Shown piece by piece: positions 25,995 to 34,491 of a DNA stretch of 64,000 nt; the first letter of the stretch is position 1, and every line of letters starts with the position of its first letter. Below the pieces are notes generated by a model. That model saw only the letters and a list, made by a program, of their open reading frames with translations, ran no database searches and had not been told where the DNA came from. Both the position numbers and the translations under genes were made by a program. This DNA comes from Holzapfeliella saturejae (GTDB lineage Bacteria; Bacillota; Bacilli; Lactobacillales; Lactobacillaceae), in contig NZ_JAWMWG010000001.1 in assembly GCF_037546065.1 (NCBI RefSeq), positions 992,001-1,056,000 of the forward strand, written 5' to 3'.

Positions 25995-26872
25995 TATAAG
26001 ATGCTGTGCATGATAGTCAATAATTGTTGCTGACTGGGTGTTAAAACGTAATTTATTCGATATACAATGCTCGTGATGAATTCCGGTTGTTCGTGATCTA
26101 GTAGTTCCAAACAAACAACCTCATCTTTGTTGTAATCAACTATTTTAGTAAAAAAACCAATCCCGACATTTTTACTAATTAATTTCATTAGGATATGGGT
26201 ATTATTAGATTTGAATACAATATTAGGCCTGAAATGATTTCGCCGACTCAATTTATTAAATGCAGTATTGTGAACAAAATTACTGTCAAAAAAAACAAAA
26301 TCATCATGACGAATCTCGTTAAAGTAAATCCGTTTTCGATCAGCTAAAGGATGAGACTTTGAGACATAAATACAAAAGGGCTGTCGATCAAATTCGTCTG
26401 CTATCAGATTTTGATAGGCCAAAGGCTCAATTGATCCCAATAAAGTTAAATCAACATTACCATCTCTCACAGCATTTCTTAAGGCTATTGATCCGCCTTC
26501 GACTGTATGAACATTCGAGAGTAGTCCCTCCTGAGCTAGCCTCTCCCCTATTTTAGGAAAATAGTGATTTTCGATAATCGGAGGTAATCCCAGCACAATC
26601 TTATTTTGTGTTAAATTATTGATTTCTTGATGGGCTACTTCAATTTCATGTAGGACAACTTTTGCATGTTCTGCCAATTGCATCCCGCTTGGTGTGGGAC
26701 TGACTGTATTATGAATACGATCACGCACTAGCAAGGCTGTACCAAATTCTTTTTCGAGATTTTTGATTGCTGTTGTGACTGTTGGCTGACTTACTTCAAA
26801 TTTCTCAGCTACTTTTGAAAAATTTTTTTGATTAATAATTTCTTGAAAATAAGCTAGATGTTTAATGTTCAT
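25994..26872 (-). CDS. mleR: LysR-family regulator of the malolactic operon (MleR-like)
   Basis: A 292-residue LysR-type regulator with an N-terminal winged helix (MNIKHLAYFQEIINQKNFSK, then SQPTVTTAIKNLEKEFG) and a periplasmic-binding-like effector domain. It is divergent from mleA-mleP across 142 bases containing a near-perfect dyad. In lactic acid bacteria MleR activates the malolactic genes; assignment here rests on the family and position, so the ligand (malate) is inferred. Length and domain order are normal. Confidence 0.88.
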   Translation of the reverse strand: MNIKHLAYFQEIINQKNFSKVAEKFEVSQPTVTTAIKNLEKEFGTALLVRDRIHNTVSPTPSGMQLAEHAKVVLHEIEVAHQEINNLTQNKIVLGLPPIIENHYFPKIGERLAQEGLLSNVHTVEGGSIALRNAVRDGNVDLTLLGSIEPLAYQNLIADEFDRQPFCIYVSKSHPLADRKRIYFNEIRHDDFVFFDSNFVHNTAFNKLSRRNHFRPNIVFKSNNTHILMKLISKNVGIGFFTKIVDYNKDEVVCLELLDHEQPEFITSIVYRINYVLTPSQQQLLTIMHSIL

Positions 26873-26901
26873 AATTAACTCCCATTATGACAGTGTTTTT
26901 A

Positions 26902-26949
26902 GATATACTATAAAATTAATTTATAGTATATCACAAGTTTGACTATAAT
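26902..26949 (+). promoter_or_regulatory. mleR-mleA divergent operator and mleA promoter
   Basis: A 31-bp dyad at 26902-26932 has 13-bp perfect arms (left arm GATATACTATAAA) and contains the T-N11-A type core expected of LysR-family sites. A consensus -10 TATAAT lies at 26944-26949. With a 17-base spacer the -35 position would fall on TTATAG inside the right arm, a poor -35, which fits an activator-dependent promoter. Binding by MleR is inferred. Confidence 0.65.
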
Positions 26950-27014
26950 ATTTTGATAGTTCTAGGATAAGAAACGTACCTAACTTAAAACCTATAATTG
27001 AAAGGAACATCAAA

Positions 27015-28658
27015 ATGTTACATAATCAATCTATTTTAAATAATCCCTTTTTAAACAAAGGAACTGCTTTCACAAAAGAAGAACGCCAAAAATTAGGCTT
27101 AACTGGAACTCTTCCTAGCCAAGTTCAAACACTTGAACAACAAACAACACAAGCCTACGCTCAATTTCAAAGCAAAACGACACCACTTGAAAAACGTATT
27201 TTTTTGATGACACTATTCAACGAAAACAGAACGTTATTCTATCGTTTAATGGATGACCACCTTGTTGAGTTTATGCCTATTGTGTATGATCCTGTAGTTG
27301 CAGATTCTATTGAACAATACAATGAACTATTCTTAAATCCTCAAAATGCTGCATTTGTTTCTGTTGATGCACCTGACGATATCGAAGACACGCTAAGAAA
27401 CGCAGCTGGTGGCCGTGATATTCGCTTAGTTGTTGTAACAGATAGCGAAGGAATTCTAGGTATGGGTGATTGGGGAGTTAACGGTGTTGATATCGCAATC
27501 GGTAAACTGATGGTTTATACTGCTGCCGCAGGTATTGACCCCTCACAAGTCCTTCCCGTCAGCATCGATGCGGGAACTAACAATCAAAAACTATTAAACG
27601 ATCCTTTATACTTGGGTAATCGCCATGAAAGAGTGACAGGCGACCGTTACTATGAAACAATCGACAAATTCGTTCAAGCAGAACAAAAACTATTCCCTGA
27701 ATCACTACTGCACTGGGAAGACTTTGGTCGTTCAAATGCTCAAGTTATTTTAGATAAATACAAAGATAAAATTGCAACTTTTAATGATGATATCCAAGGA
27801 ACTGGTATGGTTGTGCTTGCTGGTATTTTAGGGGCATTAAATATTTCAAAAGAAAATATCAAAGACCAAAAAATTCTAACATTCGGTGCCGGAACTGCTG
27901 GCATGGGAATTGCTAACCAAATTATGGACGAATTAATGCAAGAAGGTTTAACGGAAGAAGAAGCTAAACAACACTTCTATGCCGTTGATAAGCAAGGCCT
28001 ATTATTTGAAGATACAGCTGATTTAACGCCAGCTCAAAAACCATTCACCAGAAAACGTAGCGAATTCACTAATGCTGATGAATTAACTAACTTGGAAGCT
28101 ATCGTTAAAGCTGTACATCCTACGATTATGATTGGAACTTCTACTCAACCTGGTGCTTTCACCGAAACTATCGTCAAAGAGATGGCTGATCACACTGAAC
28201 GTCCTATCATTTTCCCATTATCAAACCCAACCAAATTAGCTGAAGCAACTGCCGAAAATCTAATTAAATGGACAGATGGTCGTGCATTAGTCGCAACAGG
28301 CATTCCTGCAGAAGATGTGGACTATAACGGCGTTTCTTATCAAATAGGTCAAGGAAATAACGCTTTAATGTACCCTGGTTTAGGATTTGGGTTAATTGCT
28401 TCAACAGCTAAATTACTTAATAAAGAAACATTATCTGCTGCTTGTCATGCTTTAGGTGGGATTGTTGATACTTCAAAACCTGGTGCAGCTGTCTTACCTC
28501 CTGTTTCAAAAATTACAGAATTTTCACAAAAATTGGCAGAAGTTGTTGCTCAAAGCATTGTTGACCAAGGTCTAAATAAAGAGCCAATTCAAGATGTCAA
28601 AAAAGCTGTAGCTGATATGAAATGGACACCTGAATATCAAGACATTAATAATGACTAA
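27015..28658 (+). CDS. mleA: Malolactic enzyme
   Basis: Malolactic enzyme converts L-malate to L-lactate and CO2 using bound NAD+ and Mn2+, which raises internal pH and contributes to proton motive force. The 547-residue protein shows the malic-enzyme fold with VTDSEGILGMGDWGVNG, the NAD-binding FGAGTAGMGIANQI, and FNDDIQGTGMV. The length is the usual one for malolactic enzymes and the neighbours (divergent LysR, downstream AEC permease) match known malolactic operons, which separates it from ordinary malic enzymes. It has a GAAAGGAAC ribosome site. Confidence 0.94.
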   Translation: MLHNQSILNNPFLNKGTAFTKEERQKLGLTGTLPSQVQTLEQQTTQAYAQFQSKTTPLEKRIFLMTLFNENRTLFYRLMDDHLVEFMPIVYDPVVADSIEQYNELFLNPQNAAFVSVDAPDDIEDTLRNAAGGRDIRLVVVTDSEGILGMGDWGVNGVDIAIGKLMVYTAAAGIDPSQVLPVSIDAGTNNQKLLNDPLYLGNRHERVTGDRYYETIDKFVQAEQKLFPESLLHWEDFGRSNAQVILDKYKDKIATFNDDIQGTGMVVLAGILGALNISKENIKDQKILTFGAGTAGMGIANQIMDELMQEGLTEEEAKQHFYAVDKQGLLFEDTADLTPAQKPFTRKRSEFTNADELTNLEAIVKAVHPTIMIGTSTQPGAFTETIVKEMADHTERPIIFPLSNPTKLAEATAENLIKWTDGRALVATGIPAEDVDYNGVSYQIGQGNNALMYPGLGFGLIASTAKLLNKETLSAACHALGGIVDTSKPGAAVLPPVSKITEFSQKLAEVVAQSIVDQGLNKEPIQDVKKAVADMKWTPEYQDINND

Positions 28659-28684
28659 ATTCAACATTAAGGGGTAGTTTTAAA

Positions 28685-29656
28685 ATGGCAGTTTTATGGA
28701 ATTCAATTCAAAGCGTTCTCGTCGTCGTTTTGATTATGGTACTCGGTTACATTCTTAGACGTTCAGGATGGTTCGACAATAATTTTGCTGGAACCATTTC
28801 AAAATTCATCAAAAATATTGCATTGCCCGCTTCAATCTTTGTCTCCGTCTTAAGTCGATTATCACGCGATCAATTATCAAGTTTTTCTTTATATCTGGTC
28901 TATGCTTTCATTAGTGTAATTATTGGTTATATTATCGCCTTTGTATTAGCTAAAGTCATGAAAGTTCGTCCTGGACGTCGAGGCGTTTTCATTAATGCAA
29001 TCGTTAACGCTAACACAATATTTATTGGTTTACCTTTGAATATTGCGCTATTTGGCGATAAAAGCATGACTTTCTTCTTAGTCTATTACATCGTTAATAC
29101 CGTTTCGACTTGGGCATTTGGTGTCTTCTTAATTTCAAATGATGACCCAACTAAACCCAAAGAAAAAACCAAACGCCAAATTGATTGGAAGAAAGTTCTA
29201 CCAATGCCTCTAATTGGTTTCTTAGTTGCTCTTGTCTTTTTACTATTAAACATTCCAATCATGAAAGTTTCGTTTGTGAGTTCCGCATTAACTTATGTTG
29301 GAAACTTAGTGACACCTTTATCATTAATTTATATTGGAATTGTCTTAGCTGATGCCGGATTAAAAAGTATTAGTTTTGACCGTGATACCACTGCAGCTTT
29401 AGTCGGTAGATTCATTGTATCGCCTATCGTTATGATTTTAGTATTAACAGCTGTTAAAGGTATGGGGGCTGATTTACCAACACTTGCTTCCCAAACATTG
29501 ATTGTTCAATCAGCAACACCTATGCTTGCTGTTCTTCCTATCTTAGCTAATGAAGCTCATGGGGATGTTAAATATGCAACTAATATTGTAACAACAAGTA
29601 CTGTGTTATTTATCATTGTTGTTCCAATACTAATGTCAATTATTCAATTCATCTAA
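28685..29656 (+). CDS. mleP: AEC-family malate permease (MleP-like)
   Basis: A 323-residue auxin-efflux-carrier-family transporter with about ten hydrophobic segments. It lies 26 bases after mleA and ends at a terminator, so the two are co-transcribed. Known MleP proteins exchange malate for lactate across the membrane; that substrate is inferred from position. Features seen: LVVVLIMVLGYILRRSGWFD at the start, NANTIFIGLP in the middle (a family-typical discontinuous helix), and QSATPMLAVLPILA near the end. Confidence 0.9.
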   Translation: MAVLWNSIQSVLVVVLIMVLGYILRRSGWFDNNFAGTISKFIKNIALPASIFVSVLSRLSRDQLSSFSLYLVYAFISVIIGYIIAFVLAKVMKVRPGRRGVFINAIVNANTIFIGLPLNIALFGDKSMTFFLVYYIVNTVSTWAFGVFLISNDDPTKPKEKTKRQIDWKKVLPMPLIGFLVALVFLLLNIPIMKVSFVSSALTYVGNLVTPLSLIYIGIVLADAGLKSISFDRDTTAALVGRFIVSPIVMILVLTAVKGMGADLPTLASQTLIVQSATPMLAVLPILANEAHGDVKYATNIVTTSTVLFIIVVPILMSIIQFI

Positions 29657-29664
29657 CTTATCTC

Positions 29665-29702
29665 ATAAAAAACACGCTACTTTTTCAGTAGCGTGTTTTT
29701 TA
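29665..29702. terminator. Bidirectional terminator between mleP and the GNAT gene
   Basis: AAAAAACACGCTACT pairs with the complementary segment ending in TTTTTT around a short T-rich loop; A and T runs flank the stem. It serves mleAP on the plus strand and the lysine-riboswitch operon on the minus strand. Confidence 0.9.
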
Positions 29703-29717
29703 TATCATTATCTTAAT

Positions 29718-30242
29718 CTAACTAAAAGCAGCTGAATATCTTAATGTTCCCTCTACCCCAGTTAATGCACCATCACTCAATGGTTTAATTAAAAAGGCAT
29801 CTTCAGGTACTTCAAACGGTGGTTTAACACCATATTGTTTTGCTGGAACATATCCAAACTTAGCATAGTAACTTGGGTGGCCCAAGATACTAATGTAAGG
29901 ATAGTTAAGCTCTTTTGCACGGGATTCAAGAACTTGCATCATTTCTTTTCCCACACCACTTTTTTGATAATTTAAAGCCACCTCAATAGGTGCGAGAACT
30001 AGTCCTGTTAGACTATTTTGATTAGTTTGAATGTTGACTTTGCTCAATAACCCGTGTCCGATAATATCATTGTCTTGAGTAGCCACAATTTCTAATTCTG
30101 AAATATAATCTTCTTTTGATGCTCTAATTTTATCAACTAATTCAGCTTCTTCACCATATCCAAATTCTGTCTGTGTGAAAACTGTTCTAATTAACTGATC
30201 AACCGCTTTATAGTCTTGTGGTTTAATAGTTCTAATTATCAT
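29718..30242 (-). CDS. GNAT-family N-acetyltransferase (YhbS-like)
   Basis: A 174-residue acetyl-CoA-dependent acyltransferase. The acetyl-CoA loop is in NYQKSGVGKEMMQVLESRAK (Q/R-x-x-G-x-G/A type), followed by ILGHPSYYAKFGYVPA, which is typical of the YhbS subgroup. It is the last gene downstream of the lysine riboswitch, 24 bases after ppcA. It is not the left-handed-helix acetyltransferase DapH of the diaminopimelate pathway, so a role in lysine metabolism is unproven and the substrate is unknown. Confidence 0.85.
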   Translation of the reverse strand: MIIRTIKPQDYKAVDQLIRTVFTQTEFGYGEEAELVDKIRASKEDYISELEIVATQDNDIIGHGLLSKVNIQTNQNSLTGLVLAPIEVALNYQKSGVGKEMMQVLESRAKELNYPYISILGHPSYYAKFGYVPAKQYGVKPPFEVPEDAFLIKPLSDGALTGVEGTLRYSAAFS

Positions 30243-30266
30243 TTATATCACTTTCTTTATTTTTAA

Positions 30267-31778
30267 TTAACCTAAAAATCTTCTTAATTTACTCATTTTT
30301 TCAATCAATAAAGTTTGAACTTCTGTATCTGAAATACTAACTAAGTCAGTCGCTAATTGTGAGTGTTGAGCTTGTTCTGTTGTTCTAGGACCTGCTTCAA
30401 TGTCAAAACGTTGCGTTAAATCGGCAACATCTGCTTCAATTTTACCAAATGCTGGATTAATTTGTTTTAAAACAGCCATTGCTTTAGGACTGTAAAATCC
30501 TAACACGTGTTCAAAATCACGTTTCATATTTGGATAATAGCGTTGTAGAATTGACCATTCATCTGCTGTTAATTTGCTCAAAGCCTGTCCTGCACCAATA
30601 ATTTCTGGCGGAATTCCTACTGAATATAGTGATCCAGTAAAAGTAATGGCACGTGGCATTTTGTAGCCATCAACATCACGAGAATAACCAATCATTCCAA
30701 CGTGTTGGTGACGGTCACGACGTTTTGGAAAGGCATCAAAAACGGATTGCAAATCATTAATTAATGGGTCTAGTGTGTTGTGATATTCATGTGCTGTTTT
30801 AGCTGCAATTTCAAGTAGGACTTTTTCATCAGCTTCATCAACAATATTAAATTCACTTTGACGTAATCCATTACGCAACTTATCAATTGCTGTTTTAACT
30901 TCTTCAATTGGATAGTCATAACGGAAAGCTGATTGTACCGTTGCTGTTTTAAGTCCTGGGAATTCTTCTAGATAACGATCAACAGATTTTGGTGAAAGAC
31001 CCCCTCTAAAGATTGTACTTCCTACCCCAGCAATTGGATAAACTGGCACGCCACTTTCTTTTGAGAACGCACCTAATCTTGATAAGGCCAATTTATTTCC
31101 AATAATACTATTTAAAAAGCCATTTGAAAGAGCTGAATCTGAACCAGCCAAAAATACACGCAGATATTCAATTGGACGACCAAAGTGTTTTTCATACATT
31201 GCCATATATTGCTTCAAAATTTCAGGTGCACCTAATTGAGACTCAAAACTTTCAAATAACGGAATCATTTGAAGTTGTTCACTATTTGGATGTGTATTTT
31301 CAAATTCTTTATTTTTAAATTGAGCAAGTGAAGCAAACTTATCTTCCATTGCGATTAACTGATCTGCACTTTTTGTCATCGGCAATACCGCTTCAAATAG
31401 TGGGCGTTTTTTGAATTTTAAATCATCGGCAAAATCTTCAGCCAACATCATAGTGGTCATAGCTTGCATTAAGCTATAACCTTTTTCTTCCCAAATGTTA
31501 GGCAATCTAAAGGTTAAGAACTTGTCATCACCTAGTTCATGTTGTTTGAAATACTCATATTGTTTGGTGTACAAACGACTGATTACAGAAGAATCAGCAT
31601 GTTTTCCTTCCCAATCCCACATATATTCATCAGCATCTAATGTTGAAAAGTTAGCATAAGCTTCATCAATTTCTTCAAAAGCTGAAACAAATGGGCTGTG
31701 ATGTTTTTTAAAAAACGGAATGTTAGCGTTATCTGGATGTTGTGTCCCCATTACGTTAGGTATCATTCTGTCTGTCAA
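30267..31778 (-). CDS. ppcA: Phosphoenolpyruvate carboxylase, archaeal type (PpcA)
   Basis: PEP carboxylase fixes bicarbonate onto PEP to make oxaloacetate, the precursor of aspartate, lysine and malate. At 503 residues it is about half the size of the usual bacterial enzyme and starts with IPNVMGTQHPDNA, the hallmark of the archaeal-type family also known from Leuconostoc, Oenococcus and Clostridium perfringens. Other family segments are SALSNGFLNSI, GVGSTIFRGGLSP and FRYDYP. It lies 33 bases after the PatA-like gene under a lysine riboswitch, so lysine probably controls its expression. Confidence 0.93.
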   Translation of the reverse strand: MTDRMIPNVMGTQHPDNANIPFFKKHHSPFVSAFEEIDEAYANFSTLDADEYMWDWEGKHADSSVISRLYTKQYEYFKQHELGDDKFLTFRLPNIWEEKGYSLMQAMTTMMLAEDFADDLKFKKRPLFEAVLPMTKSADQLIAMEDKFASLAQFKNKEFENTHPNSEQLQMIPLFESFESQLGAPEILKQYMAMYEKHFGRPIEYLRVFLAGSDSALSNGFLNSIIGNKLALSRLGAFSKESGVPVYPIAGVGSTIFRGGLSPKSVDRYLEEFPGLKTATVQSAFRYDYPIEEVKTAIDKLRNGLRQSEFNIVDEADEKVLLEIAAKTAHEYHNTLDPLINDLQSVFDAFPKRRDRHQHVGMIGYSRDVDGYKMPRAITFTGSLYSVGIPPEIIGAGQALSKLTADEWSILQRYYPNMKRDFEHVLGFYSPKAMAVLKQINPAFGKIEADVADLTQRFDIEAGPRTTEQAQHSQLATDLVSISDTEVQTLLIEKMSKLRRFLG

Positions 31779-31811
31779 TTAATTGTCCTCCTGTATTTAA
31801 TAGCTAGTTAA

Positions 31812-32999
31812 TTAGTTATGAATAGTTTGTAAATAATCACGAATACGGTCCATGGCTAGTTGAATATCTGCTTCAGAAGCTGCGTATGAAAAACGAATAT
31901 AACCTTGTCCACCTTTTCCAAAAGCACTTCCTGGAATAACACCAACTTTGGCTTTTTCAGCTAAGGCTAGTGCAAATTCATAAGAATCTTGTGTGCAGTA
32001 TTCTGGAATTTTAGCAAATAAATAAAATGCACCATGAGGCTTAGCCATTTCAAAGTTCATATCTGTTAGTTCATCAACAATGAGATCACGACGTTTTTTA
32101 TAAATATCACGCATAGCAAGAGCATCGGCATCCCCATTATTCAAGGCTTCTGTTGCGGCAACTTGTGCAGGATTAGAAGGTGAAGTTACCATAAAAGCAT
32201 GCACCTTAGTAACTTTTGACATGAATTCTTTTGGCCCACAAACGTAACCAATGCGATATCCTGTCATAGCATGAGATTTAGACAGACCATTAATATAAAT
32301 TGATTGTTCAGGCAATAACTTAGCGATTGAAAAATGTTCGACACCATAAGTTAATTCACAATATATTTCATCTGTTACAACGAAAATATCATGTTGCTCA
32401 ATAACATCAGCTAAAGCTTTAACAGTTTTTTTATCGCATTCAACCCCTGTTGGATTGCTTGGATAGTTAAGTAAAACTGCTTTAACCGCTGATCCTTCTT
32501 CTTTAATGACTTCTTCTAGTTTTTCTGGAGTTAGTTGAAAGCCTGTTTGTGAGGTATCAACCATAATAGGATGTGCCCCTAGTAGTTCAATAATTGGAAA
32601 ATAAAGTGCAAATGTTGGCGTTGGCACGATGACTTTATCACCTGGATTTAGCATCGTTTCAAAAGTAGCATAAATAGCTTCTGTTGCCCCAATTGTGACA
32701 ATAATTTCATCTTCTGGATTATAATTTAAATCTTGTTGACGTTTTAAATAATCAGAAACTGCTTTTCTTAGCTCCAATTTACCTGTTTGAGCTGAGTAAT
32801 GAGAATCATTATTTTGAATACTTTGTACTGCAGCATTTTTGATGTGTTCAGGTGTATCTAAATCAGGTTCTCCAATTGTTAATTTCACAATATCTTCGAT
32901 AGCTGAAATTTTTTGATCAAAACTTCTAATTCCTGACGGATTAACTAAGTCTAGTTTTTCATTGTACGTTGTACTTAATTTTGATGATAAATCTGGCAT
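31812..32999 (-). CDS. patA: PLP-dependent aminotransferase, PatA-like (N-acetyl-LL-DAP aminotransferase)
   Basis: A 395-residue fold-type I aminotransferase. It has the substrate loop SGIRSFDQ, LTIGEPDLDTPEHI, NYPSNPTGV, and the PLP-lysine motif YINGLSKSHAMTGYRIGY, closely resembling Bacillus PatA of the acetylated diaminopimelate pathway. The lysine riboswitch immediately upstream supports that role over a general aspartate aminotransferase. Closest alternative: a broad-specificity aromatic/aspartate aminotransferase. Its partner genes of the DAP pathway are not in the window; ppcA follows. Confidence 0.85.
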   Translation of the reverse strand: MPDLSSKLSTTYNEKLDLVNPSGIRSFDQKISAIEDIVKLTIGEPDLDTPEHIKNAAVQSIQNNDSHYSAQTGKLELRKAVSDYLKRQQDLNYNPEDEIIVTIGATEAIYATFETMLNPGDKVIVPTPTFALYFPIIELLGAHPIMVDTSQTGFQLTPEKLEEVIKEEGSAVKAVLLNYPSNPTGVECDKKTVKALADVIEQHDIFVVTDEIYCELTYGVEHFSIAKLLPEQSIYINGLSKSHAMTGYRIGYVCGPKEFMSKVTKVHAFMVTSPSNPAQVAATEALNNGDADALAMRDIYKKRRDLIVDELTDMNFEMAKPHGAFYLFAKIPEYCTQDSYEFALALAEKAKVGVIPGSAFGKGGQGYIRFSYAASEADIQLAMDRIRDYLQTIHN

Positions 33000-33056
33000 G
33001 ACAGTCTCCTATTTCCCTAAATTATTATTCAGAAGAGTAGCTATTAAAATATTAGA

Positions 33057-33096
33057 CAAAAAAAGATTCTTTTGTCTGGGCAGACAAAAGAATCTA
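33057..33096 (-). terminator. Riboswitch expression-platform terminator
   Basis: AGATTCTTTTGTCT pairs perfectly with AGACAAAAGAATCT around a 4-base loop and is followed by a T run on the minus strand, about 60 bases before patA. A preceding segment (ATCTAAAGTATTTAGAT) offers competing pairing with the 5' arm. Lysine binding to the aptamer would be expected to favour this terminator. Confidence 0.88.
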
Positions 33097-33120
33097 AATA
33101 CTTTAGATGTCAATTTGTCG

Positions 33121-33290
33121 ATAGCACTCCATAAGTTTTAATCTTATGACAGTTTATGATTTATTCAACCATACCCCAACATCAAATCATCACAATTCTT
33201 TGATGTTTCGGCAATATCCCCTCACTCAATTAACTAATACTATTGTGATAGCGAGTTAACGAGCTATTGTCAATTGCGACCTCTTCTACT
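33121..33290 (-). ncRNA. Lysine riboswitch (L box) aptamer
   Basis: Reading the minus strand, the conserved blocks of the lysine riboswitch occur in order: GTAGAAGAGGTCGCAA near the 5' end, GAGGGGATATTGCCGAAACA, GGTATGGTTGAATAAA, ACTGTCAT, and TGGAGTGCTATC at the 3' end, where CTAT pairs back to the 5' strand of P1. This matches the Bacillus lysC leader block for block. It is followed by a terminator and the patA-ppcA-GNAT genes, and preceded by a good promoter. Confidence 0.93.
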
Positions 33291-33297
33291 AAATTAA

Positions 33298-33326
33298 CTA
33301 TAAGTTATTTTTTCGTGTAATTCAAC
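33298..33326 (-). promoter_or_regulatory. Sigma-A promoter for the lysine-riboswitch operon
   Basis: On the minus strand TTGAAT (33326-33321) and TATAGT (33303-33298) are separated by 17 bases; transcription would start right at the aptamer's 5' end. Confidence 0.68.
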
Positions 33327-33369
33327 CTTACATTTCATTTTTGTCTAATCGTTTACTAATGATAAGTAA

Positions 33370-34371
33370 CTAAAACAATAGTTTGATTAAAACAACCGCA
33401 CCGAAAACTTGCACTAAACTAATTAATAAACCATAACCTAGGAATCGACTACCAGAATCCTTAATTGTTTTCAATTTTAAGTTTAAGCCAATCCCTGCAA
33501 GGTTAATGATACCAAAAAAGCTAGTTAATTCTTTTGCAACATGCGTCAATTGAGTAGGTAAATTAACATAACTATTCATTAGAATAAAGATGATAAAAAC
33601 CAAAATAAACCAAGGTACTTTGATATAGTGTTTAATTGACTTTTTAGTTTGCGAAACTTTTTGGCTCTTTCCCTGAGCCATCTTTGCAAAACTAATAACG
33701 ACTACTGATAATAAGATTACTCGCAACATTTTGAATAACGTCGCATATGTTGTCACATCTTGATTAATTAAAGAAGCAGTCCCAACAACTTGACCAACTG
33801 ATTGGACAGTTCCACCAATCAATGCACCTAAAAGTAAATCTTGTTTACCCAGTACAACAGGCCCAATAATTGGCAAAACAATTAATAAAACAATCCCTAC
33901 TAAACTAACCATTGCTACAGCAGTTCGTCTTTCGTCATCATTGGCTTTAATCTCTGGCGACACAGCTGCTATTGCACTTGACCCACATACAGCGTTACCT
34001 GCAGCCATTAATAATGATGATTTTTGAGAGACTTTAAACACTCGCTTTCCTAGTAAAATAGCAACAATAACGGTTAACATCATCTGCAATACAATAAATA
34101 AAATTCCATTAATCCCTAAAGACTCTATTGTTTTGAGTGTTACGGTCAGCCCTAACAACGCAATTCCTATTTCAATTGGATATTTTTCTGACCATTTAAT
34201 ACCCGAATTAAGTTGAGGCTGTGTCAAAACCGTATTACCTAGTAAAATCCCCAGTAGCATTGCTAAAGACTCTGCTCCGATAAAAGGCAAATACACTGCC
34301 AAGTATTTAGCAACAATAGAAACTACTAGTGTTACAGCTATTCCGGGTAAGAACGCTTTTTTTATTTTCAT
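33370..34371 (-). CDS. yeiH: YeiH/UPF0324 family membrane protein (putative sulfate exporter family)
   Basis: A 333-residue integral membrane protein with about ten helices (for example LPGIAVTLVVSIVAKYLAVY, GILFIVLQMMLTVIVAILLG) and the family segment LMAAGNAVCGSSAIAAVSP. Homologues are annotated as putative sulfate/sulfonate exporters, but the substrate is not well established. The open frame starts nine codons earlier; the ATG at 34371 with GGAGAGG is preferred. A LysR gene diverges from it, the common yeiH-yeiE arrangement. Confidence 0.85.
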   Translation of the reverse strand: MKIKKAFLPGIAVTLVVSIVAKYLAVYLPFIGAESLAMLLGILLGNTVLTQPQLNSGIKWSEKYPIEIGIALLGLTVTLKTIESLGINGILFIVLQMMLTVIVAILLGKRVFKVSQKSSLLMAAGNAVCGSSAIAAVSPEIKANDDERRTAVAMVSLVGIVLLIVLPIIGPVVLGKQDLLLGALIGGTVQSVGQVVGTASLINQDVTTYATLFKMLRVILLSVVVISFAKMAQGKSQKVSQTKKSIKHYIKVPWFILVFIIFILMNSYVNLPTQLTHVAKELTSFFGIINLAGIGLNLKLKTIKDSGSRFLGYGLLISLVQVFGAVVLIKLLF

Positions 34372-34491
34372 ATTTTTCCTCTCCTTCAATACAGGCATAA
34401 CTATACCATATTCCTCATATTAATATTTGTTTAATAAATAATAACTATATATACTATTAATAAACTTAATAATAATTCAGAAAGGAATTTT

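Noticed and set aside
29718..30242. GNAT gene as DapH (tetrahydrodipicolinate N-acetyltransferase)
   Set aside because: DapH is a left-handed beta-helix hexapeptide-repeat protein; this one has the GNAT fold motif and no hexapeptide repeats.
27015..31778. Malolactic genes and PEP carboxylase as one C4-acid operon
   Set aside because: They are convergent on opposite strands and separated by a bidirectional terminator; they share a metabolite neighbourhood but not transcription.
33001..33369. The 369-bp gap before patA as an empty intergenic region
   Set aside because: It is fully explained by a promoter, the lysine riboswitch aptamer and its terminator.
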